Shown piece by piece: positions 28,261 through 36,470 of a stretch of DNA of 64,000 bases. Numbering within the stretch: position 1 is the first letter of the stretch; every line of letters starts with the position of its first letter. The notes under the pieces were generated by a model that was given only the letters and a program-made list of their open reading frames with translations, was not told the origin of the DNA and did no database searches. The DNA is from Lacrimispora sphenoides JCM 1415 (GTDB taxonomy: Bacteria > Bacillota > Clostridia > Lachnospirales > Lachnospiraceae). The translations under genes were made by a program, and so were the position numbers. Location: the NCBI RefSeq assembly GCF_900105615.1, contig NZ_LT630003.1:4402501-4466500 (forward strand). Reading direction: 5' to 3'.

Positions 28261-29381
28261 TGGGAACATTAAAACCTTTGATAATAGGAGAGCTGGTGGC
28301 AAACCATCCGGTGATCCAGGGCGGTATGGGAGTAGGAATCAGTCTTTCTTCTTTAGCAGGAGCAGTGGCAAAGGCCGGAGGGATCGGAATTATTTCTACG
28401 GCTCAGATCGGTTTTCGGGAGCCGGATTTTAAAGAGAATCCATTGGAAGCAAATCTGCGGGCCATTGGACAGGAAATGAAAAAGGCAAGAGAAATCGCGC
28501 CGGAGGGCATCATTGGGTTTAACATTATGGTTGCCACGAAAAGTTATGCAAGCTATGTGAAAAAAGCGGTAAAAGCCGGAGCGGATCTTATCATATCCGG
28601 AGCCGGGCTTCCTGTGAGCCTGCCGGAATATGTGGCAGAGGCAGCGGAAGAGGCCGGAGTCGCGTTAAAAACCAAGATAGCTCCCATTGTATCAACGGTT
28701 AAGTCTGCTATGGTTATTTGCAAGATGTGGGACCGTAAATACCATCAGGCGCCTGACCTGGTAGTAGTGGAAGGGCCTCTGGCAGGAGGACACTTAGGAT
28801 TTTCCAGAGAGGATCTGGGAAACCTTGGGGTGGATACAGAGGATGTGGAACACACCTATAAGCAGGCGGAATATGAAGAAGAAGTAAAAGGCATTATCCG
28901 GCTGGTAAAGGAATATGGAGATAAGTACAATAAGGTGATCCCGGTCGTGACCGCGGGAGGCATTTACTCCCATGAGGATGTCATGCACCAGCTCTCCCTA
29001 GGAGCCGACGGCGTCCAGGTGGCGACCCGGTTTGTGACCACCGAGGAATGCGATGCACCGGAAGCGTTTAAGCAGGCTTATCTTCATGCAAAGAAAGAAG
29101 ATATCGTCATTACCAAAAGCCCGGTTGGAATGCCGGGAAGGGCTATTAAGAATCCTTTCTTAAAGACCGTGGGAGATACTCCTTTCCGTCTGGAGCATTG
29201 CTATCAATGTTTGGACAAATGCGACAGGAAGACCATTCCTTATTGTATTACGAAGGCTTTGGTTAACTCCGCAGAAGGGAGAACCGAAGAAGGGCTTGTC
29301 TTTTGCGGCAGTAAGGCTCATCTTGCAACCCGGATGGAAACGGTAAAAGAGGTTATGAAAGATCTGGTTGGTGAGAATTGA
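28260..29381 (+). CDS. NPD-family flavoprotein, FabK-like second enzyme
   Basis: A 373-residue FMN oxidoreductase of the nitronate monooxygenase/2-nitropropane dioxygenase family, distinct from fabK. It contains HPVIQGGMGVGISLSSLA, ISGAGLPVSLPEY, VVVEGPLAGGHLGF and VVTAGGIYSHEDV. Its C-terminus carries a cysteine group (HCYQCLDKCDRKTIPYC) that FabK lacks. It starts on the accDA stop (TAATG), so it belongs to the FASII operon. It could be a second enoyl reductase, a nitronate detoxifier or a lipid-linked reductase; the sequence alone does not decide. Confidence 0.8.
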   Translation: MGTLKPLIIGELVANHPVIQGGMGVGISLSSLAGAVAKAGGIGIISTAQIGFREPDFKENPLEANLRAIGQEMKKAREIAPEGIIGFNIMVATKSYASYVKKAVKAGADLIISGAGLPVSLPEYVAEAAEEAGVALKTKIAPIVSTVKSAMVICKMWDRKYHQAPDLVVVEGPLAGGHLGFSREDLGNLGVDTEDVEHTYKQAEYEEEVKGIIRLVKEYGDKYNKVIPVVTAGGIYSHEDVMHQLSLGADGVQVATRFVTTEECDAPEAFKQAYLHAKKEDIVITKSPVGMPGRAIKNPFLKTVGDTPFRLEHCYQCLDKCDRKTIPYCITKALVNSAEGRTEEGLVFCGSKAHLATRMETVKEVMKDLVGEN

Positions 29382-29448
29382 TTCTAATAAGTGCAATGAG
29401 CCAGGGTTAAGCCAGCTTGACTTTGGCGGCTGGAATATTTAATTAAAA

Positions 29449-29498
29449 GGGGCTGCAAAGCTGCCGGTTTGAAGAAACCGGGGGCAGCAGCCTTTTTT
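29449..29498 (+). terminator. Terminator of the FASII operon
   Basis: GGCTGC and GCTGCCGGTTT pair with AAACCGGGGGCAGC and AGCC around a GAAG loop, followed by TTTTTT. Confidence 0.9.
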
Positions 29499-29579
29499 CC
29501 GGAGTATTGGGCGGATAAGACTCATTCATAAGCTGAAGTCCAATGGTGTACACTGGAAGAATTCTCCAATTTTAAGTGG

Positions 29580-29608
29580 TTGCGTGAAAATAGAGGTAGT
29601 GCTATAAT
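29580..29608 (+). promoter_or_regulatory. Promoter of the uracil/xanthine permease gene
   Basis: TTGCGT (29580-29585), 17-base spacer, perfect TATAAT (29603-29608). The -10 overlaps the in-frame ATG at 29607, which rules against that codon as the translation start. Confidence 0.65.
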
Positions 29609-29657
29609 GGGAAAGATAAAAAATTTTAAGAAGACTAAGAGAGAAATGGAGAGCTGT

Positions 29658-30920
29658 ATGGAAAGCAAGAAAATCATTCAGGTGGAAGAGAAAGTGCCAT
29701 TTAAGTTGCTGGTGCCTTTAAGTATCCAGCATATGTTCGCAATGTTCGGGGCATCGGTCCTGGTTCCTTTTATATTTGGAATCAACCCGGCAGTTGTACT
29801 GTTCATGAATGGAATGGGAACATTATTTTTTATTTTCATAACAAAGGGAAAAGCACCGGCATACCTTGGCTCCAGTTTTGCATTCCTGGCACCGGCAGGA
29901 ATTGTTATCAGCAAATGGGGCTATAATTATGCCCTGGGCGGGTTTGTGGCCGTGGGGATTTGCGGTTGTGTTGTGGCACTGATTATTTATAAATTCGGTT
30001 CAGACTGGATTGATATCGTTCTTCCTCCGGCCGCTATGGGACCGGTTGTGGCACTGATTGGACTTGAGCTTGCTGGAACAGCGGCAGCCAATGCAGGCTT
30101 AAAGGATGAAATGATTGATATGAGAAATGTCATTGTATTTCTGGTAACTCTACTGACAGCGGTACTTGGTTCTGTGGTATTCAGAAAATTCTTATCTGTT
30201 ATCCCGATTCTGGTTGCAATAATTGTAGGATATGTGGCAGCACTTTTAAGTGGTGTTGTAGATTTTAGTGAGGTCAGCACCGCAGCATGGTTGTCCTTGC
30301 CTAATTTTGCAGCACCGAAGTTTAAATGGGAAGCAATTGTCATTATTCTTCCAGTACTTCTGGTCGTTACTTCAGAACATATCGGCCATCAGATTGTAAC
30401 CAGTAAAATTGTAGATAGAGATTTGATAAAGGATCCCGGGCTTCATCGCTCTCTGCTGGGAGATTATATATCAACTACCCTTTCCGGCCTCGTCGGTTCA
30501 GTACCAACCACCACATATGGGGAAAATATCGGTGTCATGGCTATGACAAAGGTATACAGCGTCTATGTAATCGGGGGAGCGGCAGTTCTTTCTGTTGCCT
30601 GCTCTTTTATCGGAAAGATGACGACATTAATCAATACAATTCCAGGGCCGGTAATCGGCGGAATTTCCTTCTTACTTTATGGAATGATCGGAGCCTCAGG
30701 TATTCGTATTCTGGTAGATGCACAGGTTGATTATGGAAAATCCAGAAATATGGCCATGACCTCCGTTATCTTTGTAACAGGACTATCCGGTGTTGCCGTA
30801 AAGTTTGGAAGCATCCAGTTATCAGGTATGGTTCTCGCATGTGTGGTAGGCATGTTGATGGGCCTGATGTTCTTTGTTCTGGACAAGCTGAATCTTACAA
30901 ATGACAGGGATCATGCGTAA
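29658..30920 (+). CDS. uraA: Uracil/xanthine permease (NCS2 family)
   Basis: A 420-residue membrane transporter of the nucleobase-cation symport-2 family, with about 12 to 14 hydrophobic segments. Family marks are PLSIQHMFAMFGASVLVP near the start, GSSFAFLAPAG (about residue 70), and TSEHIGHQ (about 240) with the substrate-binding Glu. The frame is open to 29580, but the promoter -10 box covers the earlier ATG, and GGAG lies six bases before the ATG at 29658. The sequence favours a uracil permease (UraA/PyrP) but does not exclude xanthine. A one-gene unit with its own terminator. Confidence 0.88.
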   Translation: MESKKIIQVEEKVPFKLLVPLSIQHMFAMFGASVLVPFIFGINPAVVLFMNGMGTLFFIFITKGKAPAYLGSSFAFLAPAGIVISKWGYNYALGGFVAVGICGCVVALIIYKFGSDWIDIVLPPAAMGPVVALIGLELAGTAAANAGLKDEMIDMRNVIVFLVTLLTAVLGSVVFRKFLSVIPILVAIIVGYVAALLSGVVDFSEVSTAAWLSLPNFAAPKFKWEAIVIILPVLLVVTSEHIGHQIVTSKIVDRDLIKDPGLHRSLLGDYISTTLSGLVGSVPTTTYGENIGVMAMTKVYSVYVIGGAAVLSVACSFIGKMTTLINTIPGPVIGGISFLLYGMIGASGIRILVDAQVDYGKSRNMAMTSVIFVTGLSGVAVKFGSIQLSGMVLACVVGMLMGLMFFVLDKLNLTNDRDHA

Positions 30921-30984
30921 TTAGAATAAGGAAATATCCGGGAGTGTTAATGACCGGAAAATGTGAATATAGGATCTGTATATA

Positions 30985-31021
30985 CCGCAAAGCAACGAAC
31001 TATCATGCTTTGCGGTTTTTT
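30985..31021 (+). terminator. Terminator of the permease gene
   Basis: CCGCAAAGCA (30985-30994) pairs with TGCTTTGCGG (31006-31015), then a run of six T. Confidence 0.92.
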
Positions 31022-31116
31022 GCGCAGAATTTGTAACAGGGAAAACACATAAGGCTATTTTGGCGGGAATAAGATGGATTAAGAAGAATTGAAAGAAGTT
31101 AAAAAGAGGAAAAGCA

Positions 31117-31749
31117 ATGCTGAATTATTTATGGGCCTTCATGATGCTGGTTGGAGTCCTTTGGGGAGCATTCCACGGGAATTTAAATGGTGTGACAGAT
31201 GGGGCTTTAACCTCTGCAAAAGATGCTGTTATGTTGTGCATCACCATGCTGGGAATCATGTCTTTTTGGAGCGGAATCATGGAGGTTGGGCGGAAATCCG
31301 GATTGATCGAACGGATGTCACAAAAAATGAGCCCCGTACTTCATTTCCTTTTTCCACGGATTCCGGATGAACATCCGGCGCTTGAATACATATCTACTAA
31401 TATCATCGCTAATATTCTGGGGCTTGGGTGGGCGGCTACCCCGGCAGGACTAAAAGCCATGGAGGCTTTAAAGGAGCTGGAAGAGAAGCGGAGAAAAGGA
31501 GAAGTTACCGGGAAGTATGTGGCAAAGCCGGTTCCGGAAGGAACTGCAAATAATGAGATGTGTACGTTTCTTATCATAAATATTTCTTCCCTTCAGTTAA
31601 TACCGGTTAATATGATCGCCTACAGAAGCCAGTACGGCAGTCCTAATCCAATGGCTGTGGTGGGGCCGGCTTTATTGGCAACATTGGTTTCTACGATAGT
31701 GGGTGTTGTATATTGTAAATTGATGGATACAGGTAAGCATTCGTTTTAA
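31117..31749 (+). CDS. spmA: Spore maturation protein A
   Basis: A 210-residue membrane protein of the nucleoside-recognition (Gate) family; in Bacillus SpmA and SpmB are needed for spore-core dehydration and heat resistance. About four or five hydrophobic segments are seen, with the typical MSFWSGIMEVGRKSGLIERM stretch (about residue 48) and ANILGLGWAATPAGLKAM (about 98). GAGGAAAAGC precedes the ATG. spmB normally follows directly, but here a terminator and an unrelated convergent operon follow. It supports a spore-forming host. Confidence 0.88.
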   Translation: MLNYLWAFMMLVGVLWGAFHGNLNGVTDGALTSAKDAVMLCITMLGIMSFWSGIMEVGRKSGLIERMSQKMSPVLHFLFPRIPDEHPALEYISTNIIANILGLGWAATPAGLKAMEALKELEEKRRKGEVTGKYVAKPVPEGTANNEMCTFLIINISSLQLIPVNMIAYRSQYGSPNPMAVVGPALLATLVSTIVGVVYCKLMDTGKHSF

Positions 31750-31756
31750 AACAGAG

Positions 31757-31797
31757 CGTCCAGGAATGAAAGTCTTATAAGCCTTCATTCCTGGACG
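31757..31797. terminator. Shared terminator between spmA and the sulfur operon
   Basis: CGTCCAGGAATGAA (31757-31770) pairs perfectly with TTCATTCCTGGACG (31784-31797). Short T runs appear on both strands, so it can end spmA from the left and hcyD from the right. Confidence 0.75.
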
Positions 31798-31812
31798 TTT
31801 GCACGCGCTTCA

Positions 31813-32226
31813 TTAAGGTATGGCAACTATTTCTTCTTGCTTCACCGTATCCCCGGTAATGCCAAATGCTTTCAGCACAGGTACCTCTTCGGCCAGGGAT
31901 AGGATTAGATAGCTCGCAGAAGGATCATAGGCCAGGCGGATATCCTCCATGGAGGGCCAGGCAGGAGTAGATGGATGAGAATGGAAATTCCCAAGGGGCA
32001 ACCAACCGTTTCTGCGCATATCCTTGATTGCGGAGAGATGCTCTTTGGGGTCAATGGAAAAATGCTCCGGGCTTTGGTCGGGATTGGAAAGCAGATATAC
32101 CTTCTCAACCGTCTTACTGCCGCCCTCCACAGTACCTGCAATCAATCCGCAGACCTCGTTGGGAAGGCCGTTCCTGGCGTGTTCCACAATTAATTTAACA
32201 TCAGTCTTTTTTATCGTAAGCTTCAT
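31813..32226 (-). CDS. hcyD: JAMM metalloprotease for a sulfur-carrier protein
   Basis: A 137-residue Zn protease of the JAB/MPN+ family. The motif is complete: Glu in LPNEVCGLIAG, then HSHPSTPAWPSMED (HxH-x7-S-x2-D). In bacteria such enzymes trim the C-terminus of ThiS-like carriers (Mec+ on CysO; HcyD on HcyS in Wolinella). It overlaps the E1-like gene as ATGA and stands near a carrier ending GGGQ, so it very likely removes the last residue(s) of that carrier. Last gene of the sulfur operon. Confidence 0.85.
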   Translation of the reverse strand: MKLTIKKTDVKLIVEHARNGLPNEVCGLIAGTVEGGSKTVEKVYLLSNPDQSPEHFSIDPKEHLSAIKDMRRNGWLPLGNFHSHPSTPAWPSMEDIRLAYDPSASYLILSLAEEVPVLKAFGITGDTVKQEEIVAIP

Positions 32227-33026
32227 TTTAAATCACACACCGCCTGTTCATAATCAAAGGGAGCCAAAATAGAGAGATGTTCTCCGCATACCTCACAGCC
32301 CGGGTTCTTTGGAAGCTTGATTTTACGAAATGTCATGGATAATGCGTCATAGGTCAGGAGTGAACCGGTCAAGAGTTCCCCTTTGCCAATGAAATATTTG
32401 ATTGCCTCCATTGCCTGGAGGGTACCGATGACACCGCCCATCGTACCAATCACACCGGCCTGTCTGCAGGTGGGAACTGCATCTGGTGGAGGGGGATTCT
32501 TAAAAACGCAGCGATAGCAGGGGCCCTGCCCCGGTACATAGGTCATCAGCTGCCCTTTGAACCGGATAATGCCGGCATGAGAAAAAGGCTTCTTCGCCAG
32601 TACACAGGCATCATTAATCAGAAACTTAGCGGGAAAATTATCGGTGCCGTCAATGATAAAATCATAATCGGAAATCAGATCCATCACATTGTCTGCTGTC
32701 ACAAAAGTACGGTAAGTTTTGACTGTCACGTCAGGGTTAATGGCCTTGATGCTTTCTTTGGCTGACTCCACCTTGGCTTTGCCCACATCGGGCGTGCTGT
32801 GAATGACCTGCCGCTGGAGGTTGGAAAGATCCACTTCGTCAGCATCGGCTACCCCGATGGTTCCTACACCCGCAGCAGCCAGGTACAGCGCACAGGGAGC
32901 GCCAAGCCCTCCGGCTCCGATGATCAGTACCCTGGCATCCAGAAGCTTTTTCTGTCCCTTTACACCTACCTCGGAGAGAAGGATGTGCCGGGAATAGCGT
33001 TCTAACTGCTCATTGGTAAATGCCAT
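32223..33026 (-). CDS. hcyF: E1-like activating enzyme for the sulfur carrier
   Basis: A 267-residue ThiF/MoeB-family adenylyltransferase. Marks are LLDARVLIIGAGGLGAPCA (ATP loop), VDLSNLQRQ, DGTDNFPAK, a Cys in VPTCRQAGV that may form the sulfur or acyl adduct, and two zinc pairs (CYRC and CEVC). It should adenylate the HcyS C-terminus so sulfide can form a thiocarboxylate. The frame extends 114 bases further up, but AGGG before the ATG at 33026, just past the hcyS stop, defines the start. Confidence 0.87.
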   Translation of the reverse strand: MAFTNEQLERYSRHILLSEVGVKGQKKLLDARVLIIGAGGLGAPCALYLAAAGVGTIGVADADEVDLSNLQRQVIHSTPDVGKAKVESAKESIKAINPDVTVKTYRTFVTADNVMDLISDYDFIIDGTDNFPAKFLINDACVLAKKPFSHAGIIRFKGQLMTYVPGQGPCYRCVFKNPPPPDAVPTCRQAGVIGTMGGVIGTLQAMEAIKYFIGKGELLTGSLLTYDALSMTFRKIKLPKNPGCEVCGEHLSILAPFDYEQAVCDLK

Positions 33027-33027
33027 A

Positions 33028-33234
33028 TCACTGCCCTCCGCCCATAAAGTATAAAAACTCAACGCTGGCACCGTCGTGCAGCTGTGTTTCGCCGAAAGCA
33101 TCTCCGGAAATAAACTCATCGTCAACAGATACAGTGGCATATTGGGGTGTTTCTATCTGCTCTATTTCTATCAGCTCCGCTACAGTCAGTCCGTCAGCGT
33201 ATTCTTTTTTATTTCCTGCTATAGTTAGTATCAT
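33028..33234 (-). CDS. hcyS: ThiS/MoaD-like sulfur-carrier protein ending GGGQ
   Basis: A 68-residue ubiquitin-fold protein. It has the ThiS pattern (MILTIAGNKKEYADGLTVAE ... FLYFMGGGQ), but the diglycine is capped by an extra glutamine, so it must be trimmed before activation. The JAMM protease gene downstream fits that need. GGAGG lies seven bases before the ATG. Context points to sulfide transfer in methionine or cysteine synthesis rather than thiamine; no thi genes are nearby. Confidence 0.85.
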   Translation of the reverse strand: MILTIAGNKKEYADGLTVAELIEIEQIETPQYATVSVDDEFISGDAFGETQLHDGASVEFLYFMGGGQ

Positions 33235-33312
33235 TTCGATTCCTCCATAATTTAATCGATGTGCTGAAAGGGAAGATAATGATTGACATTTATCTTACAG
33301 ATGTTAAGCCAG

Positions 33313-33558
33313 CTATTCTCCGGCTTTTCGCACGATCAGGTTATAGGTTCCGTCTTCATTCTCTGTCAGGCGCAGAATTTGATGTCCCTCTTCCTTTACA
33401 CTGCGGGGAACATTTTGCACCGGTTCACCGTCGTTTAATCGAATGGACAGGATTTGTCCTTCGTCTAACTCTTCAAGTGCCACTTTTACTTTGACAAAGG
33501 TGGCCGGGCAGACCACATCTGTGATATCCAGTGTTTCATTTATATTAAAATCAGCCAT
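33313..33558 (-). CDS. TusA/SirA-family sulfur-transfer protein
   Basis: An 81-residue protein of the TusA/YedF/SirA family, small cysteine carriers of persulfide sulfur. The core is DITDVVCPATFVKVKVALEE; the usual CPxP has become CPAT, keeping the active Cys and losing the second proline. The ATG at 33558 overlaps the sulfite reductase end by eight bases. It may hand sulfur from the reductase to the HcyS carrier (inference). Confidence 0.82.
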   Translation of the reverse strand: MADFNINETLDITDVVCPATFVKVKVALEELDEGQILSIRLNDGEPVQNVPRSVKEEGHQILRLTENEDGTYNLIVRKAGE

Positions 33559-34411
33559 TGTAAGCAGCCTCCATTTCACGTTTGAATTCCTCCCAGCCTG
33601 TGCGTTCGATGGCGACCCGGAATCGCTCGCTGGGTTTTGCATTCCTGTTGAAGAAATCAAGTGCCGCATCGGTTACACGAAATAAAGTTTCTTTGTCACG
33701 GATAATAGGCAAAAATTGCTGTCCCCTGGCAATTAAGTTGCCGAAGGTACCCCCGAAGGAAACCAGATATCCCGGTTCGCTTTTCCAGGCGTCAAAGGGG
33801 CAGGATTTGGCGCAGCGGCCGCAATTGCTGCATTTATCGCGGTCCATGAGAATTTTGCCGTCTGTTTGGGTGAGAGCGCCTTCCCGGCAGGCTTTGGTAC
33901 ATACACCGCACAGGGTACAGGCCTCTTGAATCCAGTCCACTGTATAGCCGCCCTTTATGCCTAGGTCATTTTCCTCCGCCTTGAGGCAATTGTTCATACA
34001 GCCGGTTACCCCAAACTTAAATTTATGAGGCAGTTCCCGTCCAAAATACCGGTCGGAAATCTCTACCGCAAGGGGATAAGTATCTATGCAGCCGGACGGG
34101 CAGATGGCGTTGCCTTGGCAGGCTGTAACGGTTCGCACCCGGGGACCGCAGACGCCGGTGTCCACGCCGCCATCTTCCAGATCAGCTTTGACTGTATCCA
34201 CATCCTCCAGCTTGATAAAAGGAATCTCTACGCCTTGGCGGGAAGTAAGATGGACATGGCCATCGCCGTATTTCTCGCTGATTTCGGCAATCACGGCCAG
34301 CTGCGCAGCTGTTAGATTGCCGCCCACTACCTTTAACCGCAAGGAGAAATGGTTTTTCTGTACCTGACGCATAAATCCGCCGTTTTTCAATTCTTTATAG
34401 TTAACTGCCAT
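33551..34411 (-). CDS. Small sulfite reductase with built-in ferredoxin domain
   Basis: A 286-residue siroheme/Fe-S reductase expected to turn sulfite into sulfide by six electrons. The siroheme-cluster cysteines are ACQGNAICPSGC (C-x5-C) and GCMNNC (C-x3-C). An inserted bacterial ferredoxin part adds CTLCGVCTKAC and CSNCGRCAKSC, two [4Fe-4S] sites. This compact, ferredoxin-containing form resembles AsrC and Fsr-type enzymes, not E. coli CysI. The frame reads further up to 34453, but GGGG six bases before the ATG at 34411 fits better, inside the end of the metY remnant. Confidence 0.85.
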   Translation of the reverse strand: MAVNYKELKNGGFMRQVQKNHFSLRLKVVGGNLTAAQLAVIAEISEKYGDGHVHLTSRQGVEIPFIKLEDVDTVKADLEDGGVDTGVCGPRVRTVTACQGNAICPSGCIDTYPLAVEISDRYFGRELPHKFKFGVTGCMNNCLKAEENDLGIKGGYTVDWIQEACTLCGVCTKACREGALTQTDGKILMDRDKCSNCGRCAKSCPFDAWKSEPGYLVSFGGTFGNLIARGQQFLPIIRDKETLFRVTDAALDFFNRNAKPSERFRVAIERTGWEEFKREMEAAYNG

Positions 34412-34867
34412 AATTATCCCCGCTTTCATATATTTTTGAAATTGCCTGTGCAAAATCTTCTTTTAAATCTTCAATATCTTCCAGCCCGACGCTGACACGG
34501 ATCAGGTCGTCATATACGCCTGCGTTTTGTTTTGTCTCCTCGCTTGCATGGCTGTAAATGGTGGAGGCGGGATGAATCACCAGTGTGCGTACATCCCCGA
34601 TGTTGGTTGCAATACGAACGTATTTCAGCGCATTAATCAGACTGCATCAAGACCGCCTTCCAGAACCGCAATTCTCTTTTCAAAAGCAGAAATTGTGGGG
34701 TTGGATATACGCGTATAGGCAAACTCAGAGGCCGTATTCGCAAAAACCTTTTCCAGTTTTTCTGCCGATTCCTGGGCAAAGGCCGATACCAGATACACGG
34801 GAGGAAGTGTTGCGCCATGAAAATCCGGAGGAAATGCTCCGTGTAAAAACCTGGTATTAAATTTCAT
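34401..34867 (-). pseudogene. metY: O-acetylhomoserine sulfhydrylase remnant with internal deletion
   Basis: Two ends of a MetY-type PLP enzyme without its middle. From 34867 the frame reads MKFNTRFLHGAFPPD, then VYLVSAFAQES, AYTRISNPT and AVLEGGLDAV, and stops. In another frame, from about 34636 to the stop at 34401, comes the family C-terminus: LINALKYVRIATNIGDVRTL, then VIHPASTIYSHAS and later VSVGLEDIEDL. A normal enzyme has about 425 residues; some 280, with the PLP lysine, are absent and the junction shifts frame. The start overlaps the cysN end, as expected for a former operon member. In Wolinella, MetY uses the HcyS thiocarboxylate to make homocysteine. Confidence 0.85.
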
Positions 34868-36470
34868 AAGAATCCTCCCAAATCAGCACACGGCGGTATT
34901 TTCCAAAATTACGGGGCAGTTCTCCTTCTGTCTGAATGCCGTTGGTATTAATCAGCGGTATCTTTTCATCACGGCTGCCAAACCCCACAAAAACTCCCTG
35001 ACGAATGCAAGCGACCTCCTGGCCGCAGGGCAGATCAAAATCAAGAGGATAATCAAACTGGTCGGTTTTTAAAGGAAGGGCATCTCCCGCTATATATACA
35101 ACCGGATCAGGGCTATGACGCAGCACAGCATGAATGCCCGGATGGTAATAAAAGTTATCAAACAGCCGAATGATCAGCTTTTTCTCTCCATCTTGCAAGA
35201 GGATACCCTCTTGTTTTTGTTCGTCTGTCTCTTCAATGACGCCGCAGGCGGTCGTAGAGTGTTTCACCCGGTCGATTAATATCAGTTCGCCCAGGCTTTT
35301 ATGCCGTTTGAATTGATCCAATACAATAGGTTCGGACAATGAGATCTCGCAGCGCAGTATTTCATTTTTGCCCACTGATTCGGCAGGCAGCAGTACGCCG
35401 CTGTTTATATCCACTTTATGCTGGATACCCGTCACAACGGCCGGGCTTAGCTTAGTCCCCAGTTTGAGTAAATACTCCTTTCCGGGAATCAGATTTTCTT
35501 CATCCATCCATAGAAGTGTGGCAATAAAGGTCCTTTCCAGCTTGAGGCCGGCGTCTTTAACCAGCACACAGCCCCGGGAAACATCCACTTCCCGGTCAAG
35601 CTGAATGGTGACCGGCTGTCCTACAGACGATTCGGCCGCATTTTTCCCGGCAATGGAAATGGATTTTACAAGAGCGTGTTCTCCGCTTGGCAAGGCTGTC
35701 AGCTGATCGCCAACTGATACCCTGCCTGCCTCCACCTGCCCCTGGAACCCTCGAAAGCTATGGTCGGGGCGGCAAACCCGCTGCACTGGCATATAAAACC
35801 CTGCTTCCGGCTGTTCATCGGAAATATCCACTGTTTCCAGATGCGAAAGCAATGTTTCCCCTTGATACCACGGCATATTTTCCGAATGTCTGGTGACATT
35901 GTCTCCTTCTGTGGCTGAAACAGGGATGATAACCACATGTTCCAGTGACAATTCCTCGCAAAGAGCCACGATATCTTTCGATATCTCGTTGAATTTTTCC
36001 CTGCTATAGGAAATCAGATCCATTTTGTTGACGGCAAAAATGAAAAAGCGTATCCCCATCAAAGAACAGATCCTGGTATGCCGGCGGGTTTGCGCCAGCA
36101 CGCCCTGGGATGCGTCTACAAGAATGACCGAGAGCTCCGCAAAAGAGGCACCCACCGCCATATTCCGTGTATACTCTTCGTGGCCCGGCGTGTCGGCTAC
36201 GATAAAGCTTCGTGCATTGGTTGTAAAGTAACGGTAAGCAACATCAATTGTGATCCCCTGTTCCCGTTCAGCCATCAGACCATCTAACAGGAGAGAATAG
36301 TCGATCGCGCCGCCCCTGCTTCCCACCTGGCTATCCAGAATCAGTGCCTGCTCCTGATCCGCATAAAGCAGCTTTGAGTCATACAGAATATGCCCGATCA
36401 AGGTGGATTTCCCGTCGTCCACACTGCCGCAGGTAATAAATTTCAAAAGTCCGTTTTCTGTACTGCCCAT
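34857..36470 (-). CDS. cysN: Sulfate adenylyltransferase large subunit (GTPase)
   Basis: A 537-residue EF-Tu-like GTPase that drives APS formation from sulfate and ATP together with CysD. G motifs are GSVDDGKSTL (about residue 15), DTPGHEEYTRN (G3) and VNKMD (G4). Translation-factor-like domains II and III follow. No APS kinase (CysC) domain is fused. It starts on the cysD stop (TAATG). Confidence 0.93.
   Translation of the reverse strand: MGSTENGLLKFITCGSVDDGKSTLIGHILYDSKLLYADQEQALILDSQVGSRGGAIDYSLLLDGLMAEREQGITIDVAYRYFTTNARSFIVADTPGHEEYTRNMAVGASFAELSVILVDASQGVLAQTRRHTRICSLMGIRFFIFAVNKMDLISYSREKFNEISKDIVALCEELSLEHVVIIPVSATEGDNVTRHSENMPWYQGETLLSHLETVDISDEQPEAGFYMPVQRVCRPDHSFRGFQGQVEAGRVSVGDQLTALPSGEHALVKSISIAGKNAAESSVGQPVTIQLDREVDVSRGCVLVKDAGLKLERTFIATLLWMDEENLIPGKEYLLKLGTKLSPAVVTGIQHKVDINSGVLLPAESVGKNEILRCEISLSEPIVLDQFKRHKSLGELILIDRVKHSTTACGVIEETDEQKQEGILLQDGEKKLIIRLFDNFYYHPGIHAVLRHSPDPVVYIAGDALPLKTDQFDYPLDFDLPCGQEVACIRQGVFVGFGSRDEKIPLINTNGIQTEGELPRNFGKYRRVLIWEDSYEI

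Noticed and set aside
29580..29657. Longer N-terminus for the uracil permease
   Set aside because: The promoter -10 box overlaps the earlier ATG, and family members start near the ATG at 29658.
33261..33494. Plus-strand open frames opposite hcyS, tusA and sir
   Set aside because: Antisense shadows of genes with clear family matches.
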